Assembly (NCBI RefSeq): GCF_017875765.1
Contig: NZ_JAGGNA010000001.1
Coordinates: 2,073,001 to 2,137,000 of the forward strand
Direction of reading: 5' to 3'
Length of the DNA stretch: 64,000 nucleotides
From: Flavobacterium sp. CG_23.5
Lineage (GTDB): Bacteria; Bacteroidota; Bacteroidia; Flavobacteriales; Flavobacteriaceae
The notes beneath the pieces were generated by a model. That model searched no databases and was not told the origin of the DNA. It worked only from the letters and a program-made list of their open reading frames with translations. Below, in pieces: positions 17,146-26,600 of this stretch. The position numbers and the translations under genes were made by a program. The stretch's first letter is position 1. Each line of letters starts with the position of its first letter.

Positions 17146-17919
17146 ATGAGTTTAAATTCGAAAAATCCATTTTTAAACAATAAGTCTTTTTCATCCACAG
17201 CAGTATCTAGAAAAGACGAAGTCCACAATGCCACTTTAATTGATTACAATCAAGAAATGACCTTGTCAGGGACAATAAATAAAACCATTATCCTGTTTTT
17301 ACTTCTTACCGCCTCAGCAATGGTGATTTGGTGGATGGCTTTTAATGGCCTGAATCCAATAGTTCCCGCAATAGGGGGCGCAGTTGTAGGGCTAATTTTG
17401 GTTCTTATCGCGGCTTTCAAGCCACAATATTCCCCTTATTTAGCTCCAGGTTATGCATTATTTGAAGGATTGTTCATTGGTGGTGTTTCTGCCATATTTG
17501 AAGCCCGATATCCCGGAATTGTAATACAGGCAGTAGGTGCAACTTTTGTGACTTTTATGGTATGTCTGGGTTTGTATAAATATAAAATTGTAAAGGTAAC
17601 GGAGCAGTTTAAGTCGGTTGTGATGGCAGCAACACTTGCTATCGCCACCTATTATTTAATTTCTTGGCTGTTTTCCATGTTCACGAGCTTTGTGCCGGTA
17701 CATTATGGTAATTCATTGATGAGTATCGGTATCAGCGTTTTTGTTATTGTAATCGCCGCTTTAAATCTGTTTTTGGATTTTGACAGAATAGAACAAGGAA
17801 CGGAACAAAAAATGCCAAAATACATGGAATGGTATGGTGCAATGGGCTTGATGATCACCTTAGTGTGGTTGTATATTGAGTTTTTACGATTACTATCTAA
17901 ACTGAATAGCAAAAACTAA
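17146..17919 (+). CDS. Bax inhibitor-1/YccA-like integral membrane protein
   Basis: The 257-residue protein has a ~45-residue hydrophilic N-terminus followed by about seven hydrophobic helices, the last with the acidic LFLDFDRIEQG loop typical of the bacterial YccA branch of the BI-1 superfamily. Family members are inner-membrane proteins linked to calcium leak or protease modulation; the role in Bacteroidota is not known. It is a single-gene unit with its own -7 box and shares a two-way terminator with the convergent PAS gene. Confidence 0.85.
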   Translation: MSLNSKNPFLNNKSFSSTAVSRKDEVHNATLIDYNQEMTLSGTINKTIILFLLLTASAMVIWWMAFNGLNPIVPAIGGAVVGLILVLIAAFKPQYSPYLAPGYALFEGLFIGGVSAIFEARYPGIVIQAVGATFVTFMVCLGLYKYKIVKVTEQFKSVVMAATLAIATYYLISWLFSMFTSFVPVHYGNSLMSIGISVFVIVIAALNLFLDFDRIEQGTEQKMPKYMEWYGAMGLMITLVWLYIEFLRLLSKLNSKN

Positions 17920-17942
17920 TTGCAGTTTTAATATAAAATACT

Positions 17943-17974
17943 AAAAAACCTTTCTTGACAGAAAGGTTTTTTTT
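17943..17974. terminator. Bidirectional terminator between BI-1-like and PAS genes
   Basis: Stem AAAACCTTTC/GAAAGGTTTT with a 6-base loop has a T run on the plus side and an A run on the other, so it can act in both directions. It touches the stop codon of the PAS gene. Confidence 0.8.
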
Positions 17975-18488
17975 ATGCTGCTTTTTCAAAAGCAATGTAA
18001 TGACTTAATTTTCCTTTCAAATCAAATATCGGAAAGCCCTTTATCAAGCAATAGTAAATCTCACCACTTTTCTTATAATTTAAAACCGTTTTTTCGAATA
18101 CTTGCTGTAATTGTATTGCTTCATTTATTTCACTCGAAATCTGTCTGTCAGTCGCTTTGCCTTGAAACATTTTGGGACTATTACCCACAACTTCATCAAC
18201 TAAATAGCCGTTCATTTTCACCATATTATGTGATGCAAAAACAATTTTCAGTTTAGCATCCGTAACTATTATTACTTCCTCTTCTAATCTTGTTTTTAGA
18301 TCCCAATCCTGCAGACTCCACTTACTTTGAGCAGCAATTTCTCTTAATTTATACAAATCTAAAAACGAGTCCCTTAATTCATTTAAAAATTCATAATGAA
18401 AATTTAAAGAAAAAACGGGAAGTGTTTTTATTCGTAAATCACTATAATACTTTACTATAGCGTCATCATATTGTTTTAAATTGCTCAT
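17973..18488 (-). CDS. LOV-like PAS protein lacking the photoactive cysteine
   Basis: This is a single PAS-domain protein of 171 residues with an N-terminal helical ~70 residues. Residues ~80-170 follow the LOV pattern: IVFASHNMVKMNGY, EVVGNSPKMFQGKATD and NYKKSGEIYYC. The LOV flavin-binding GRNCRFLQ is here GNSPKMFQ, so the adduct-forming Cys is Pro. No output domain is attached. It may bind flavin or another ligand without photocycle chemistry, or act as a partner-binding module; this is inference. The start is the ATG at 18488, because a TTG-started longer frame would begin inside the -7 box region. Confidence 0.75.
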   Translation of the reverse strand: MSNLKQYDDAIVKYYSDLRIKTLPVFSLNFHYEFLNELRDSFLDLYKLREIAAQSKWSLQDWDLKTRLEEEVIIVTDAKLKIVFASHNMVKMNGYLVDEVVGNSPKMFQGKATDRQISSEINEAIQLQQVFEKTVLNYKKSGEIYYCLIKGFPIFDLKGKLSHYIAFEKAA

Positions 18489-18507
18489 GATTAATTGATT
18501 ATACAAT

Positions 18508-18515
18508 CAAATGTA
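18508..18515 (-). promoter_or_regulatory. -7 promoter box for the PAS gene
   Basis: The minus strand reads TACATTTG, 19 bases before the ATG at 18488, supporting that start. Confidence 0.55.
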
Positions 18516-18582
18516 AAAAAAATAATGAAGAAACAATTCTAATTATACCGTTTTAACCATTGTTGAACGAGCCTTTACCATA

Positions 18583-19665
18583 TTAAAAATCAAATTTCAA
18601 CTGAACTACTAGGAATTTTTTCTCTTCGGTATTTAAATTACTCAGTGAAATTCCAAGTAATCGCACGGAATCTTTCATTCGTTCCTGATATAATAACTCT
18701 TTTATAATTTCTAAAATTATTCCTTTATCAGATATAAAATAGGGTACCGTTTTACTTCTGGTTTGTTGGGTAAAATCGCTGTATTTTATTTTTAATGTAA
18801 CTGTTTTTCCGGCAACATTGTGCTTCTTCAATCGTCTTTCTAGTGCATTTGCAATAATTTCCAACTTTTCCAACATGAAGATTTCAGAGGACAGATTGAC
18901 ATCAAACGTATGTTCGGCCGCCACTGATTTTGTAATTCGGTTTGATTTTACCTCACTGTTATGAATCCCCCGTACCACATTAAAGTAGAAATTTCCTGAT
19001 TTCCCAAAATGTTTCTCCAGAAAATCCAAAGACTTACTTTTTAAATCCACACCGGTAAAAATTCCTAACTGGTACATTTTTTCGGTGGTGACTTTTCCCA
19101 CACCATAAAACTTCCTAATGGGTAATTCTTCAAGAAAAGAAATAACTTCATCGGGATTAACTGTTTTTTGCCCATTCGGTTTGTTATAGTCACTGGCTAT
19201 TTTTGCAACAATCTTATTAATTGATATTCCTGCCGAAGCCGTTAAACCTACTTCATTGAATATGCGTAATCGGATTTCTTCTGCCAATAAAGAAGCACTA
19301 GGATTCCCTTTCTTGTTTTTGGTCACGTCAAGATACGCCTCATCAAGGGAAAGCGGCTCTACCAAATCCGTGTACTCATGAAAAATTTTTTGAATCTTAG
19401 CTGAAATTTCTTTATACCTTTCAAATCTTGGTGTGACAAAAATGAGCTCGGGGCAGTTCTTCTTGGCCATCACTCCACTTATAGCACTTCGAACACCAAA
19501 TTTTCTAGCTTCGTAGCTTGCCGCAACCACTACACCTCGGTTTTCCGAACCACCTACTGCAACGGGTTTGCCTCTCAATAACGGATTATCCATTTGCTCT
19601 ACGGAGGCATAGAAAGCATCCATATCGATGTGTATGATTTTCCTATTTGGATTTGAAGCTTCCAT
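18583..19665 (-). CDS. dinB: DNA polymerase IV (Y-family)
   Basis: This translesion DNA polymerase has 360 residues. The N-terminal catalytic motif IIHIDMDAFYASVEQ and the second acidic site PLSLDEAYLDVT are intact, and the little-finger domain is complete. The C-terminus ends LVVQLKFDF; it has no long clamp-binding tail, though the last hydrophobic residues could serve. It is a single gene with no visible LexA-like box; Bacteroidota often lack classical SOS boxes here. Confidence 0.95.
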   Translation of the reverse strand: MEASNPNRKIIHIDMDAFYASVEQMDNPLLRGKPVAVGGSENRGVVVAASYEARKFGVRSAISGVMAKKNCPELIFVTPRFERYKEISAKIQKIFHEYTDLVEPLSLDEAYLDVTKNKKGNPSASLLAEEIRLRIFNEVGLTASAGISINKIVAKIASDYNKPNGQKTVNPDEVISFLEELPIRKFYGVGKVTTEKMYQLGIFTGVDLKSKSLDFLEKHFGKSGNFYFNVVRGIHNSEVKSNRITKSVAAEHTFDVNLSSEIFMLEKLEIIANALERRLKKHNVAGKTVTLKIKYSDFTQQTRSKTVPYFISDKGIILEIIKELLYQERMKDSVRLLGISLSNLNTEEKKFLVVQLKFDF

Positions 19666-19721
19666 CCTATACTAATTGCATGTGTAGTCTTTTTATAAAA
19701 TAATTTACAAAGGACTTTAAA

Positions 19722-21803
19722 TTATTCTTTTACTTCTGAACTCAGATAGTTTTCAACTATTACTGATTTATTTTTTTTCTCTGTTGGAAAAAAGAAACTG
19801 ACAGGTCTTGCTTTAAAATGATTCCAAATCGAGGCAACAACAAATTTTACTTCGAATAATGAAATAGCTCTCGAACGGAAAGCTAGTCCCAATGACAGAC
19901 TAAAACTAACCATAAAATTGACCAAACCTATAATCCCGATTCCAAATATACCCCAGAATAACATAGAATTACTAACCGCATAATTTGCTCCATACAAACC
20001 TAAAGCTAAATTTCCACTGGCAAAAGTAATATGTCTAATATCCAGATTTAATCCTAGAAACAGGCCAATCGAACCAATACTCCCCATAAAAATACCAAAC
20101 CAGAAATTAGATATAACTCCTGCCCACCTTTTTTCATACAGTTTTGCTAATTTCAACGTACGTACTTTTCCTAAACTCCTTTTCAGTCCAGGATGTTCCG
20201 CAATACGAAAATAAACCTGATTGTGTTTGTCTCTATTGGCAATACTTCCTGAAATGATACCGGATAAGAATAGAAATACACCGGCAATAGCTGAGTGAAG
20301 AATCGCTAACGAATGAATGGGACTTAAATCAGTGAGTAAACTCTCCCATTTTGTTGCGGCAATATTATAATCCAAAGTATAATCAATCAGCCAAATTCCT
20401 AACAATGAAATAGGAAAAGCCATAATTACATTTCCTACAAACGCGATAAACTGAGACCGAAACACACGTGCGAAAAGAATAGCAAATGCTTCGTATTTTT
20501 CAGAATCCTTACCTTGTTTAATTAACCCTTCTTCCAGTGCTTTTATTAAGGCAGAAGCAGTCATGGCTGGTTGCTTAGTTGCCAAAGTAAAACCAAAAAG
20601 GTAAATGGCAATAAATCCAAAGGCATAATTCATACTATAAAAAAAAGCATGACCAAAGTAACTCGCTTCCACTTTAGAGAGCAATACCTTAATAACACAT
20701 AATATTCCCACTATAAGCCCACCGCCCAAAGCCGTACGGAACATTTTAAAATATTCGCTTCGGGTTTCTGTAATATAATGCTCTCCGGTCTTTGCGGTAT
20801 GTTGCGTTATTTCATAGGAAATCAGCTGGGTACTTTCGGCAATAAATTTTCGAACATTATTTTTATAACAATTGTACTTGATTAATTGTAAAGCCAATGC
20901 GATTCCGTTTGTTTTTTTATCATTCTCTTTTTCAATAATTAATAGCGGAATTAAATATTTTAGTCTAATTAATTGCTGCCTGATTTTTAATAAATTCTGG
21001 TTCACTCGAAGTGAAATTCCGTATTTAGAACTATTATGGAATGCTTTATCAACGAATTCTTCGCACTGTTTATGTAAAACCAATAGCTGAGCATAGGACA
21101 AATCATCTCGATTAATATAATGATGTTCTGAAGATCGAATCTTCTCTTCAATTAGCAGTAATTCTCTTTCAAATGCACCAAAAGGACTTTCGAAATCGTC
21201 AAATTCAGGCACCATTTTAAGCACATCGGTTTCCATGGCACGACCACTAATTCGTTGTGTAATCAATGACATTGCTACCAACAGTTCTGACAAACTTGAA
21301 TTAGGTTCTGTAGTCTCGTAAATTGAATTAAATTCTAATAATACATACAATTCTTCTAATTGATTGAACGGTATTCTATTAACCCAAATCGAATCATCTG
21401 CTTTATAAAAAACCTGGTTAAGAATGTATTCTAAAGTATTTTTCTGTGGCTGATAGGGCAGGAATTTTGCGAAAATTCTTTTTTTAACTTCAAAAATAAA
21501 ATCTACATCTTGCAATATAGCAGCATCAGAAAGGATTTTATTAAACTTTTTGTCTTGTAAAATTTCTTTAATGTAAATAGAAAACTGCTTACGGCAAAAA
21601 TCATTTTCTTTTAAAAAAAAAATAATTTCCTGCAAGTTAATGGTTTGGATTTTCTTGATTTTTGACGGCCGAATGAGTCGAATCAATCTAACTAAAACTT
21701 CTAAATCATCTTCCTTTTTAAGCCAAGACTGACTTTCGTCAAAAGAAGAAGCTATTAATCCTATTGGAGTTATTTTGGATTTTTCTTTAAAAAATAATTT
21801 CAT
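19722..21803 (-). CDS. Gcr-type 'site-specific recombinase' family membrane protein
   Basis: The sequence resembles the family named after a gonococcal putative site-specific recombinase (Gcr). Nothing in it resembles a tyrosine or serine recombinase active site. Instead, the N-terminal ~370 residues are helical and soluble-looking, and the C-terminal half contains about six hydrophobic segments such as GGGLIVGILCVIKVLL and AFGFIAIYLFGF. It is therefore better described as an integral membrane protein of unknown function. The ATG at 21803 is chosen as start; a GTG at 21854 would add 17 residues. Confidence 0.65.
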   Translation of the reverse strand: MKLFFKEKSKITPIGLIASSFDESQSWLKKEDDLEVLVRLIRLIRPSKIKKIQTINLQEIIFFLKENDFCRKQFSIYIKEILQDKKFNKILSDAAILQDVDFIFEVKKRIFAKFLPYQPQKNTLEYILNQVFYKADDSIWVNRIPFNQLEELYVLLEFNSIYETTEPNSSLSELLVAMSLITQRISGRAMETDVLKMVPEFDDFESPFGAFERELLLIEEKIRSSEHHYINRDDLSYAQLLVLHKQCEEFVDKAFHNSSKYGISLRVNQNLLKIRQQLIRLKYLIPLLIIEKENDKKTNGIALALQLIKYNCYKNNVRKFIAESTQLISYEITQHTAKTGEHYITETRSEYFKMFRTALGGGLIVGILCVIKVLLSKVEASYFGHAFFYSMNYAFGFIAIYLFGFTLATKQPAMTASALIKALEEGLIKQGKDSEKYEAFAILFARVFRSQFIAFVGNVIMAFPISLLGIWLIDYTLDYNIAATKWESLLTDLSPIHSLAILHSAIAGVFLFLSGIISGSIANRDKHNQVYFRIAEHPGLKRSLGKVRTLKLAKLYEKRWAGVISNFWFGIFMGSIGSIGLFLGLNLDIRHITFASGNLALGLYGANYAVSNSMLFWGIFGIGIIGLVNFMVSFSLSLGLAFRSRAISLFEVKFVVASIWNHFKARPVSFFFPTEKKNKSVIVENYLSSEVKE

Positions 21804-22001
21804 TATTATATGGTCGATTTTTGTAAAAATACGATTTGACCTATCATTATTCACTAACTAAATCATAAAAGATGTTGCCAATCCCAGGATTAGAAAATAA
21901 TATAAAAAAAATCAGAGCATCATTCTGATAAAAATCAAGACGATAACGCTATCCTGTGAAGCAATTTGAAGAATATAACTAATCATCGTACAAATATTTT
22001 A

Positions 22002-22009
22002 TACCTTTG
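22002..22009 (+). promoter_or_regulatory. -7 promoter box upstream of the CYTH gene
   Basis: TACCTTTG is an exact TAnnTTTG match, 128 bases before the CYTH gene start, which would give a leader of about 120 bases. No -33 match is visible. Confidence 0.4.
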
Positions 22010-22136
22010 AGTTACACTTATATATAATAGTCCGAGTAATCTTGGATAAGTATAAAAAAATATAGCCAACTTCTGTTTTTGAATTGAAACTGAAAGAGAA
22101 TAAAACACAATACCATCAATAGCATTCCCGATAAAC

Positions 22137-22604
22137 ATGATAGAAATAGAAAAGAAATTCTTGGTTTTAAACGACTCCTTTAAGGCAGCAGCTTTTATTA
22201 AAAATCGTATTGCACAAGGATATTTAAGTTCAGTTCCGGAACGCACGGTAAGAGTACGCATAAAAGGAAATAAAGGCTATTTGACCATAAAAGGAATTTC
22301 AAACGATACGGGAATGTCTCGTTTTGAATGGGAAAAAGAAATTCCTATTAATGATGCTCAAAAACTACTGCTTTTATGCGAAAAAGGAATCATCGACAAA
22401 ACTAGATTTGAGGTGAAACTAGGGAATCACATTTTTGAAGTGGACGAGTTTTATGGCGAAAACGAAGGTTTAATTATGGCTGAAATTGAACTTGAATCTG
22501 AAACCGAAACTTTTGTAAAACCCGAATGGTTGGGTGAAGAAGTGACAAATGATAAACGATATTATAATTCCCATCTCAGCAATAACCCATACAAAAAATG
22601 GTGA
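22137..22604 (+). CDS. CYTH-domain protein (inorganic triphosphatase-like)
   Basis: The protein begins MIEIEKKFLV, the ExExK motif that defines the CYTH/triphosphate tunnel metalloenzyme superfamily. Alternating charged strands follow (RTVRVRIKG, GYLTIKG, FEWEKEIP, EIELES), and the length of 155 is typical of the single-domain bacterial class. Members hydrolyse inorganic triphosphate or related compounds with divalent metal; the substrate here is inferred only from the family. It is convergent with and nearly abuts the RlpA-like gene. Confidence 0.88.
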   Translation: MIEIEKKFLVLNDSFKAAAFIKNRIAQGYLSSVPERTVRVRIKGNKGYLTIKGISNDTGMSRFEWEKEIPINDAQKLLLLCEKGIIDKTRFEVKLGNHIFEVDEFYGENEGLIMAEIELESETETFVKPEWLGEEVTNDKRYYNSHLSNNPYKKW

Positions 22605-22605
22605 T

Positions 22606-23088
22606 TTAATCATTCAAAACCGCAATCGTTACGCGCATTGCTCCATCATCATGACGAGATGCAATATCCTTAAATGCTCTTTTTGACAAATCTATTTCCC
22701 GTGACTTAACAAATGGACCTCTATCTGTAATTTCAACAATTACGGATTTACCATTGGCTTCATTAGTCACTTTCACTTTTGTTCCAAAGGGTAATTTTTT
22801 GTGGGCTGCAGTATATTTATTGTTGTCGAATTTTCTTCCACTTGTTGTTCTTCTTCCATTAAATTTATCAGCATAATAAGAAGCATGAGCATCGGTTTTG
22901 TAAACTTTAAATTTTCCTACTACGACCATAATCGTATCTGAAATAACTTCCTTGTTTCCAAACACCGTTTTACTTTTCTTAAGAGTGTCCTTTTGAACAA
23001 CAGATTTTTGTTTATCTTTTTTTGAACTTTGACTGCTACCTAATCCAATAATTGCTAGCAAAAAAAATAATGTAATTAATTTCTTCAT
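22606..23088 (-). CDS. RlpA-like septal ring/lytic transglycosylase family protein
   Basis: A signal peptide (residues ~1-19) is followed by a Lys/Ser-rich linker and a double-psi beta-barrel domain at about 67-158, with ASYYADKFNGRRTTSGRKFD and ITDRGPFVKSREIDLSKRAF typical of RlpA. RlpA proteins act on peptidoglycan in the envelope, cleaving denuded glycans in some species. There is no lipobox Cys and no SPOR domain, so this is a short secreted form. It shares a convergent end with the CYTH gene, 1 base apart. Confidence 0.87.
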   Translation of the reverse strand: MKKLITLFFLLAIIGLGSSQSSKKDKQKSVVQKDTLKKSKTVFGNKEVISDTIMVVVGKFKVYKTDAHASYYADKFNGRRTTSGRKFDNNKYTAAHKKLPFGTKVKVTNEANGKSVIVEITDRGPFVKSREIDLSKRAFKDIASRHDDGAMRVTIAVLND

Positions 23089-23134
23089 GTATTCTTCTTT
23101 TAGTTAATCTATTTTACAAAAACCATACCTAGAT

Positions 23135-23160
23135 AGAAAAAGCTCTATTTCTAGAGCTTT
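23135..23160 (-). terminator. Terminator after the small membrane-protein gene
   Basis: The stem AAAGCTCTA/TAGAGCTTT with a 4-base loop is followed on the minus strand by further T, just after the stop at 23170. Confidence 0.65.
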
Positions 23161-23169
23161 AACGGGTTT

Positions 23170-23592
23170 TTAAAACCACATAGACCATGGAATTCTACTC
23201 AATATAAGTAGCAATCCTAAACCATAAAAAATAGAAAATGTTTTAAATTTTGATTCGCTAGTCATCAATTTTTTATGTTTAGACCAACCTATGGTGATCA
23301 AAGTAATACCTATAATATTTATTAATGGATGTTCTAATGAAGTCAATCGCAACGCTTTATCTGACATTTGTCCGAATGAAGCAAAACCTAATGGCGAAAC
23401 AAAATATAGAATAAAACCAATCAATAGCTGAGTATGTATTCCTATTAAAGCAAATAAGGCAATTTTTCTATCTTTTGCGGTAAATTCCTTTTTAGAAGAC
23501 ATCCCTATAAATGAATTAACCACTGCAACCACTAATAATAAAAGTGCTAAATAAGCCCAACCAGAATGAAATTTTTGAATAAATTCGTACAT
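23170..23592 (-). CDS. Four-helix membrane protein, cytochrome b-like hypothetical
   Basis: The 140-residue protein consists almost wholly of four hydrophobic segments. His residues lie within or beside them (FHSGWAYL, IGIHTQLLIG, SLEHPLINI), an arrangement that could bind heme, and such proteins are often labelled cytochrome B in Flavobacteriaceae; that label is unproven. The start MYEFIQKFH at 23592 is preferred because the -7 box at 23613-23620 lies inside the longer frame. Its partner or substrate is unknown. Confidence 0.6.
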   Translation of the reverse strand: MYEFIQKFHSGWAYLALLLLVVAVVNSFIGMSSKKEFTAKDRKIALFALIGIHTQLLIGFILYFVSPLGFASFGQMSDKALRLTSLEHPLINIIGITLITIGWSKHKKLMTSESKFKTFSIFYGLGLLLILSRIPWSMWF

Positions 23593-23612
23593 AAATAAAG
23601 TTTTTGTTTTAA

Positions 23613-23620
23613 CAAATATA
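23613..23620 (-). promoter_or_regulatory. -7 promoter box for the small membrane-protein gene
   Basis: The minus strand reads TATATTTG, 20 bases before the ATG at 23592. Confidence 0.55.
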
Positions 23621-23633
23621 AGAAAAAAAGGCA

Positions 23634-23662
23634 TAAAAAAACCACGCTTTTGAGGCGTGGTT
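23634..23662 (-). terminator. Terminator of the TonB-dependent receptor gene
   Basis: The 8-bp stem AACCACGC/GCGTGGTT with a 7-base loop is followed on the minus strand by six T, about 30 bases after the receptor stop. Confidence 0.8.
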
Positions 23663-23690
23663 ATTAAATATCAAATAAGTTTAAAGAAAA

Positions 23691-26600
23691 TTATTTTCCA
23701 AAAATATATCTAAGTGTAAATTGTGCTTGCCAAACATCAAAAGTTGAAGCATTTTTTTGGAAGGTATCTTTAATTAAAGTTTTTGTTCCTGCAACATCTG
23801 TTTGAGTTGTTAATTGGTAGAAAGGCACATTTGCAGTTGTAGTTACGTAGCTCAATACATTTGAATTTGTAACTCTTTGTGTAACACCCCAATCTTTATT
23901 CAACATATTGGTAAAGTTTAAGATATCAGCTCTGAATTGGAAAGCATTCTTTTTGCCAGCTATTTTCAAGAAAAAATCTTGAGTAACTGATAAATCTAAT
24001 CTATGTAACATAGGGATGACAGCTCCATTTCTCTGAGCATATTGACCTCTTCTTGTAGAAAGATATTTATCTTGGTTAATGTAAGAATCAAAAGCTTGTT
24101 GTTGTTGTGCTTCAGTGTATACTGTTACTACATTTGCTCCATTTACTACATTTGTAACTGATAATGGTTGAAAACGAATTTGATTCGCATTATTTGGTAC
24201 AAATAATAAATCATTTCCATTTACTCTATCACCATTCATATCGCCATTATAGGCATAAGAGATTCCTCCTGATTGTTCTCCAATATAACCTAAGTTAATT
24301 GAAGTAGCAGCTCCAAGTTTATCACCGTACTCAATTTTATATCCTAATATACCAACAATTCTATGCGGTGTATTGTTACTAGATAATGATAATGGTAAGT
24401 CATTATTACCGTTTACTGATCTAGCTCCAGTCCAAGAACCAGAAGCAATAGAACCTGCTGATAATAAATCATTAGCACTTGAATGTGTATAGGCTGCAGA
24501 TCCCCAAAGACCTTTCTTGTATGGATATTCTAATTTAAATGTTGTAGAGTAAAAATATCCTTTATTCGTATTTGTTAATACGACTGCACTTGAAACATTG
24601 TCATTAATTCTAACTCCGTTGTCATTACGCGCATATCTTGGTCTTGTATCAGGACCACTGAAATTTCCAACTGGAGTTTCAAAATTTGCATTGTAGTAAT
24701 GAATCGCATTGATGTTTGATTGGAAAATACCTTCAATCGTTCCTACAAAACCTAAAGGAAGCTTTTGATCAACTGCTATATTTGTTTTCCAAACTTGTGG
24801 AAACTTAAATTTTTTGTCTGTAAACGCTAATTCAAAAGTAGAGGGAAGCGTAGGTGTAGCAGGAATAAAATAATCGTTTGGATTTGGTGTAAAACCGTAT
24901 CCACCTGCTGCAATTGCAGCGCCACTCACATCAACAAAACCTGTAAGAACACCGTTATTACCAATAGCATTAGATAAGAAAACCGATGGAGCTCTTCCTG
25001 TAAACACACCACTACCTCCACGAACTTGTGTTGTAGCATCTCCAGTTACATCTAAATTAAAACCAATTCTAGGCTCAAACAAATACTGAGTATTTGGCAT
25101 ATCACCAGTGTTGAATTTTTCTCCGTTAGCAAAAGTCATTGCTGTAACTTTTGGATTCTCAAGTGCTGTATCAGCAAACCAAACAGCTGAAGCACGAAGT
25201 CCTAAAGTAACTCTAAGTTGATCCGAAACTTTAATTTCATCTTGAGTATACAAGTCAAGTTTATTTGACTTCAAAATTTGCAAAGGCTCTTTAGCACCAG
25301 CCAAAGCTGAATATCTAAACTGAACACGATCAATACCAGAGACAATTGTAGATGGCGCACCACCATTAAGAGCTGATTGATTAGCCGCTTTATAAAATTG
25401 ATCCAATGAATTAAAAACATACACTCCATTAGAACCAGAGAAAAACAAATTACTTGATTTAAAGTACTCAAAGTTACCACCAAATAATAAAGAGTGTTTC
25501 CCTATTGTTTTAGTCAAATTGTCAGTAAAGTGTAAAGTAGAATAAGATAATTTATTCCCTTGAGTAAAAGGATCTAAACCCGCAGAAATAAGATTAGATG
25601 TTCCTGCTGTAACAACTCCAGTAACTGGATTGACTGATCCGTTTTTTATATCAATAGTAGGAAACAAACCTCCACCTTGTAAGGCTCTATCTTCAATTTG
25701 TTTGTCATAACCTGCGATGAAGTTATTGTACCATGAATTACTTAATTTACTGTTCAATTCAACAACTATCGATCTCGTATTATCTTGAATAACATATCCG
25801 CTGTTTTGAAAAGACATTGCAAGTGCGCTAGTTCTTCTGTTACCAAATCCTAAAGAGTTAGAATTTGACGTTAACTCATCTGATGAAGAGTTATGAAACA
25901 CGTAACGAGCCGTAAGTTTATGATTGTCGTTGATATTCCAATCTAATCTTGTAAGGAATTTTTTCGAAACTTTTGCAGCATCATAGTTTTCCCAAGGACC
26001 TGTTGTATAATTAAATTTGTCTTTCAAAAAAGTTGAAAGTGTTTGCATTTGAGCAAATGTAGGTGCAGAAACTTGAGCACTTGGCTGTGGTGAACCTGTA
26101 GAAGTCCAAGTCGTAGCCGGGCTAGTATTCTCTATTGTTTCAAAATTTCCAAAAAAGAATAATTTGTCTTTAATGATTGGTGCTCCAATTCTGGCTCCCC
26201 AAACAGTTTCATTAAATTTTCCTGGTACTATTACTCTATCTCCCGCTTTAGTTCCAATAAAATTCTTTTTGTTATTACGGAATGAGTTATAAACAGAACC
26301 TTCAATTTCATTAGTTCCACTTTTTGTTACCGCATTAATTCCTGAACCAAGGAAACCTGATTGACGTATGTCAAAAGGAGCAATATTTACTTGTAATTGC
26401 TCAATTGCATCTAAAGAAATAGCGGTTGAACCAGTTCTACCTCCCGCTTGTGAATCATTTCCAAGACCGAAACCATTATTAAATACAGATCCGTCAATTG
26501 TAAAATTGTTTAATCTTGAATCCTGACCTCCAAAACTACCATTAGCTCCTGCATTTGCATTGTACTTAGTGATTGCATTAATCGATCTTGCACCTGTCAC

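Noticed and set aside
19722..21803. Evidence for an integrated mobile element, because of the recombinase family name.
   Set aside because: No attachment repeats, transposase, phage genes or compositional shift surround it, and the protein looks membrane-bound.
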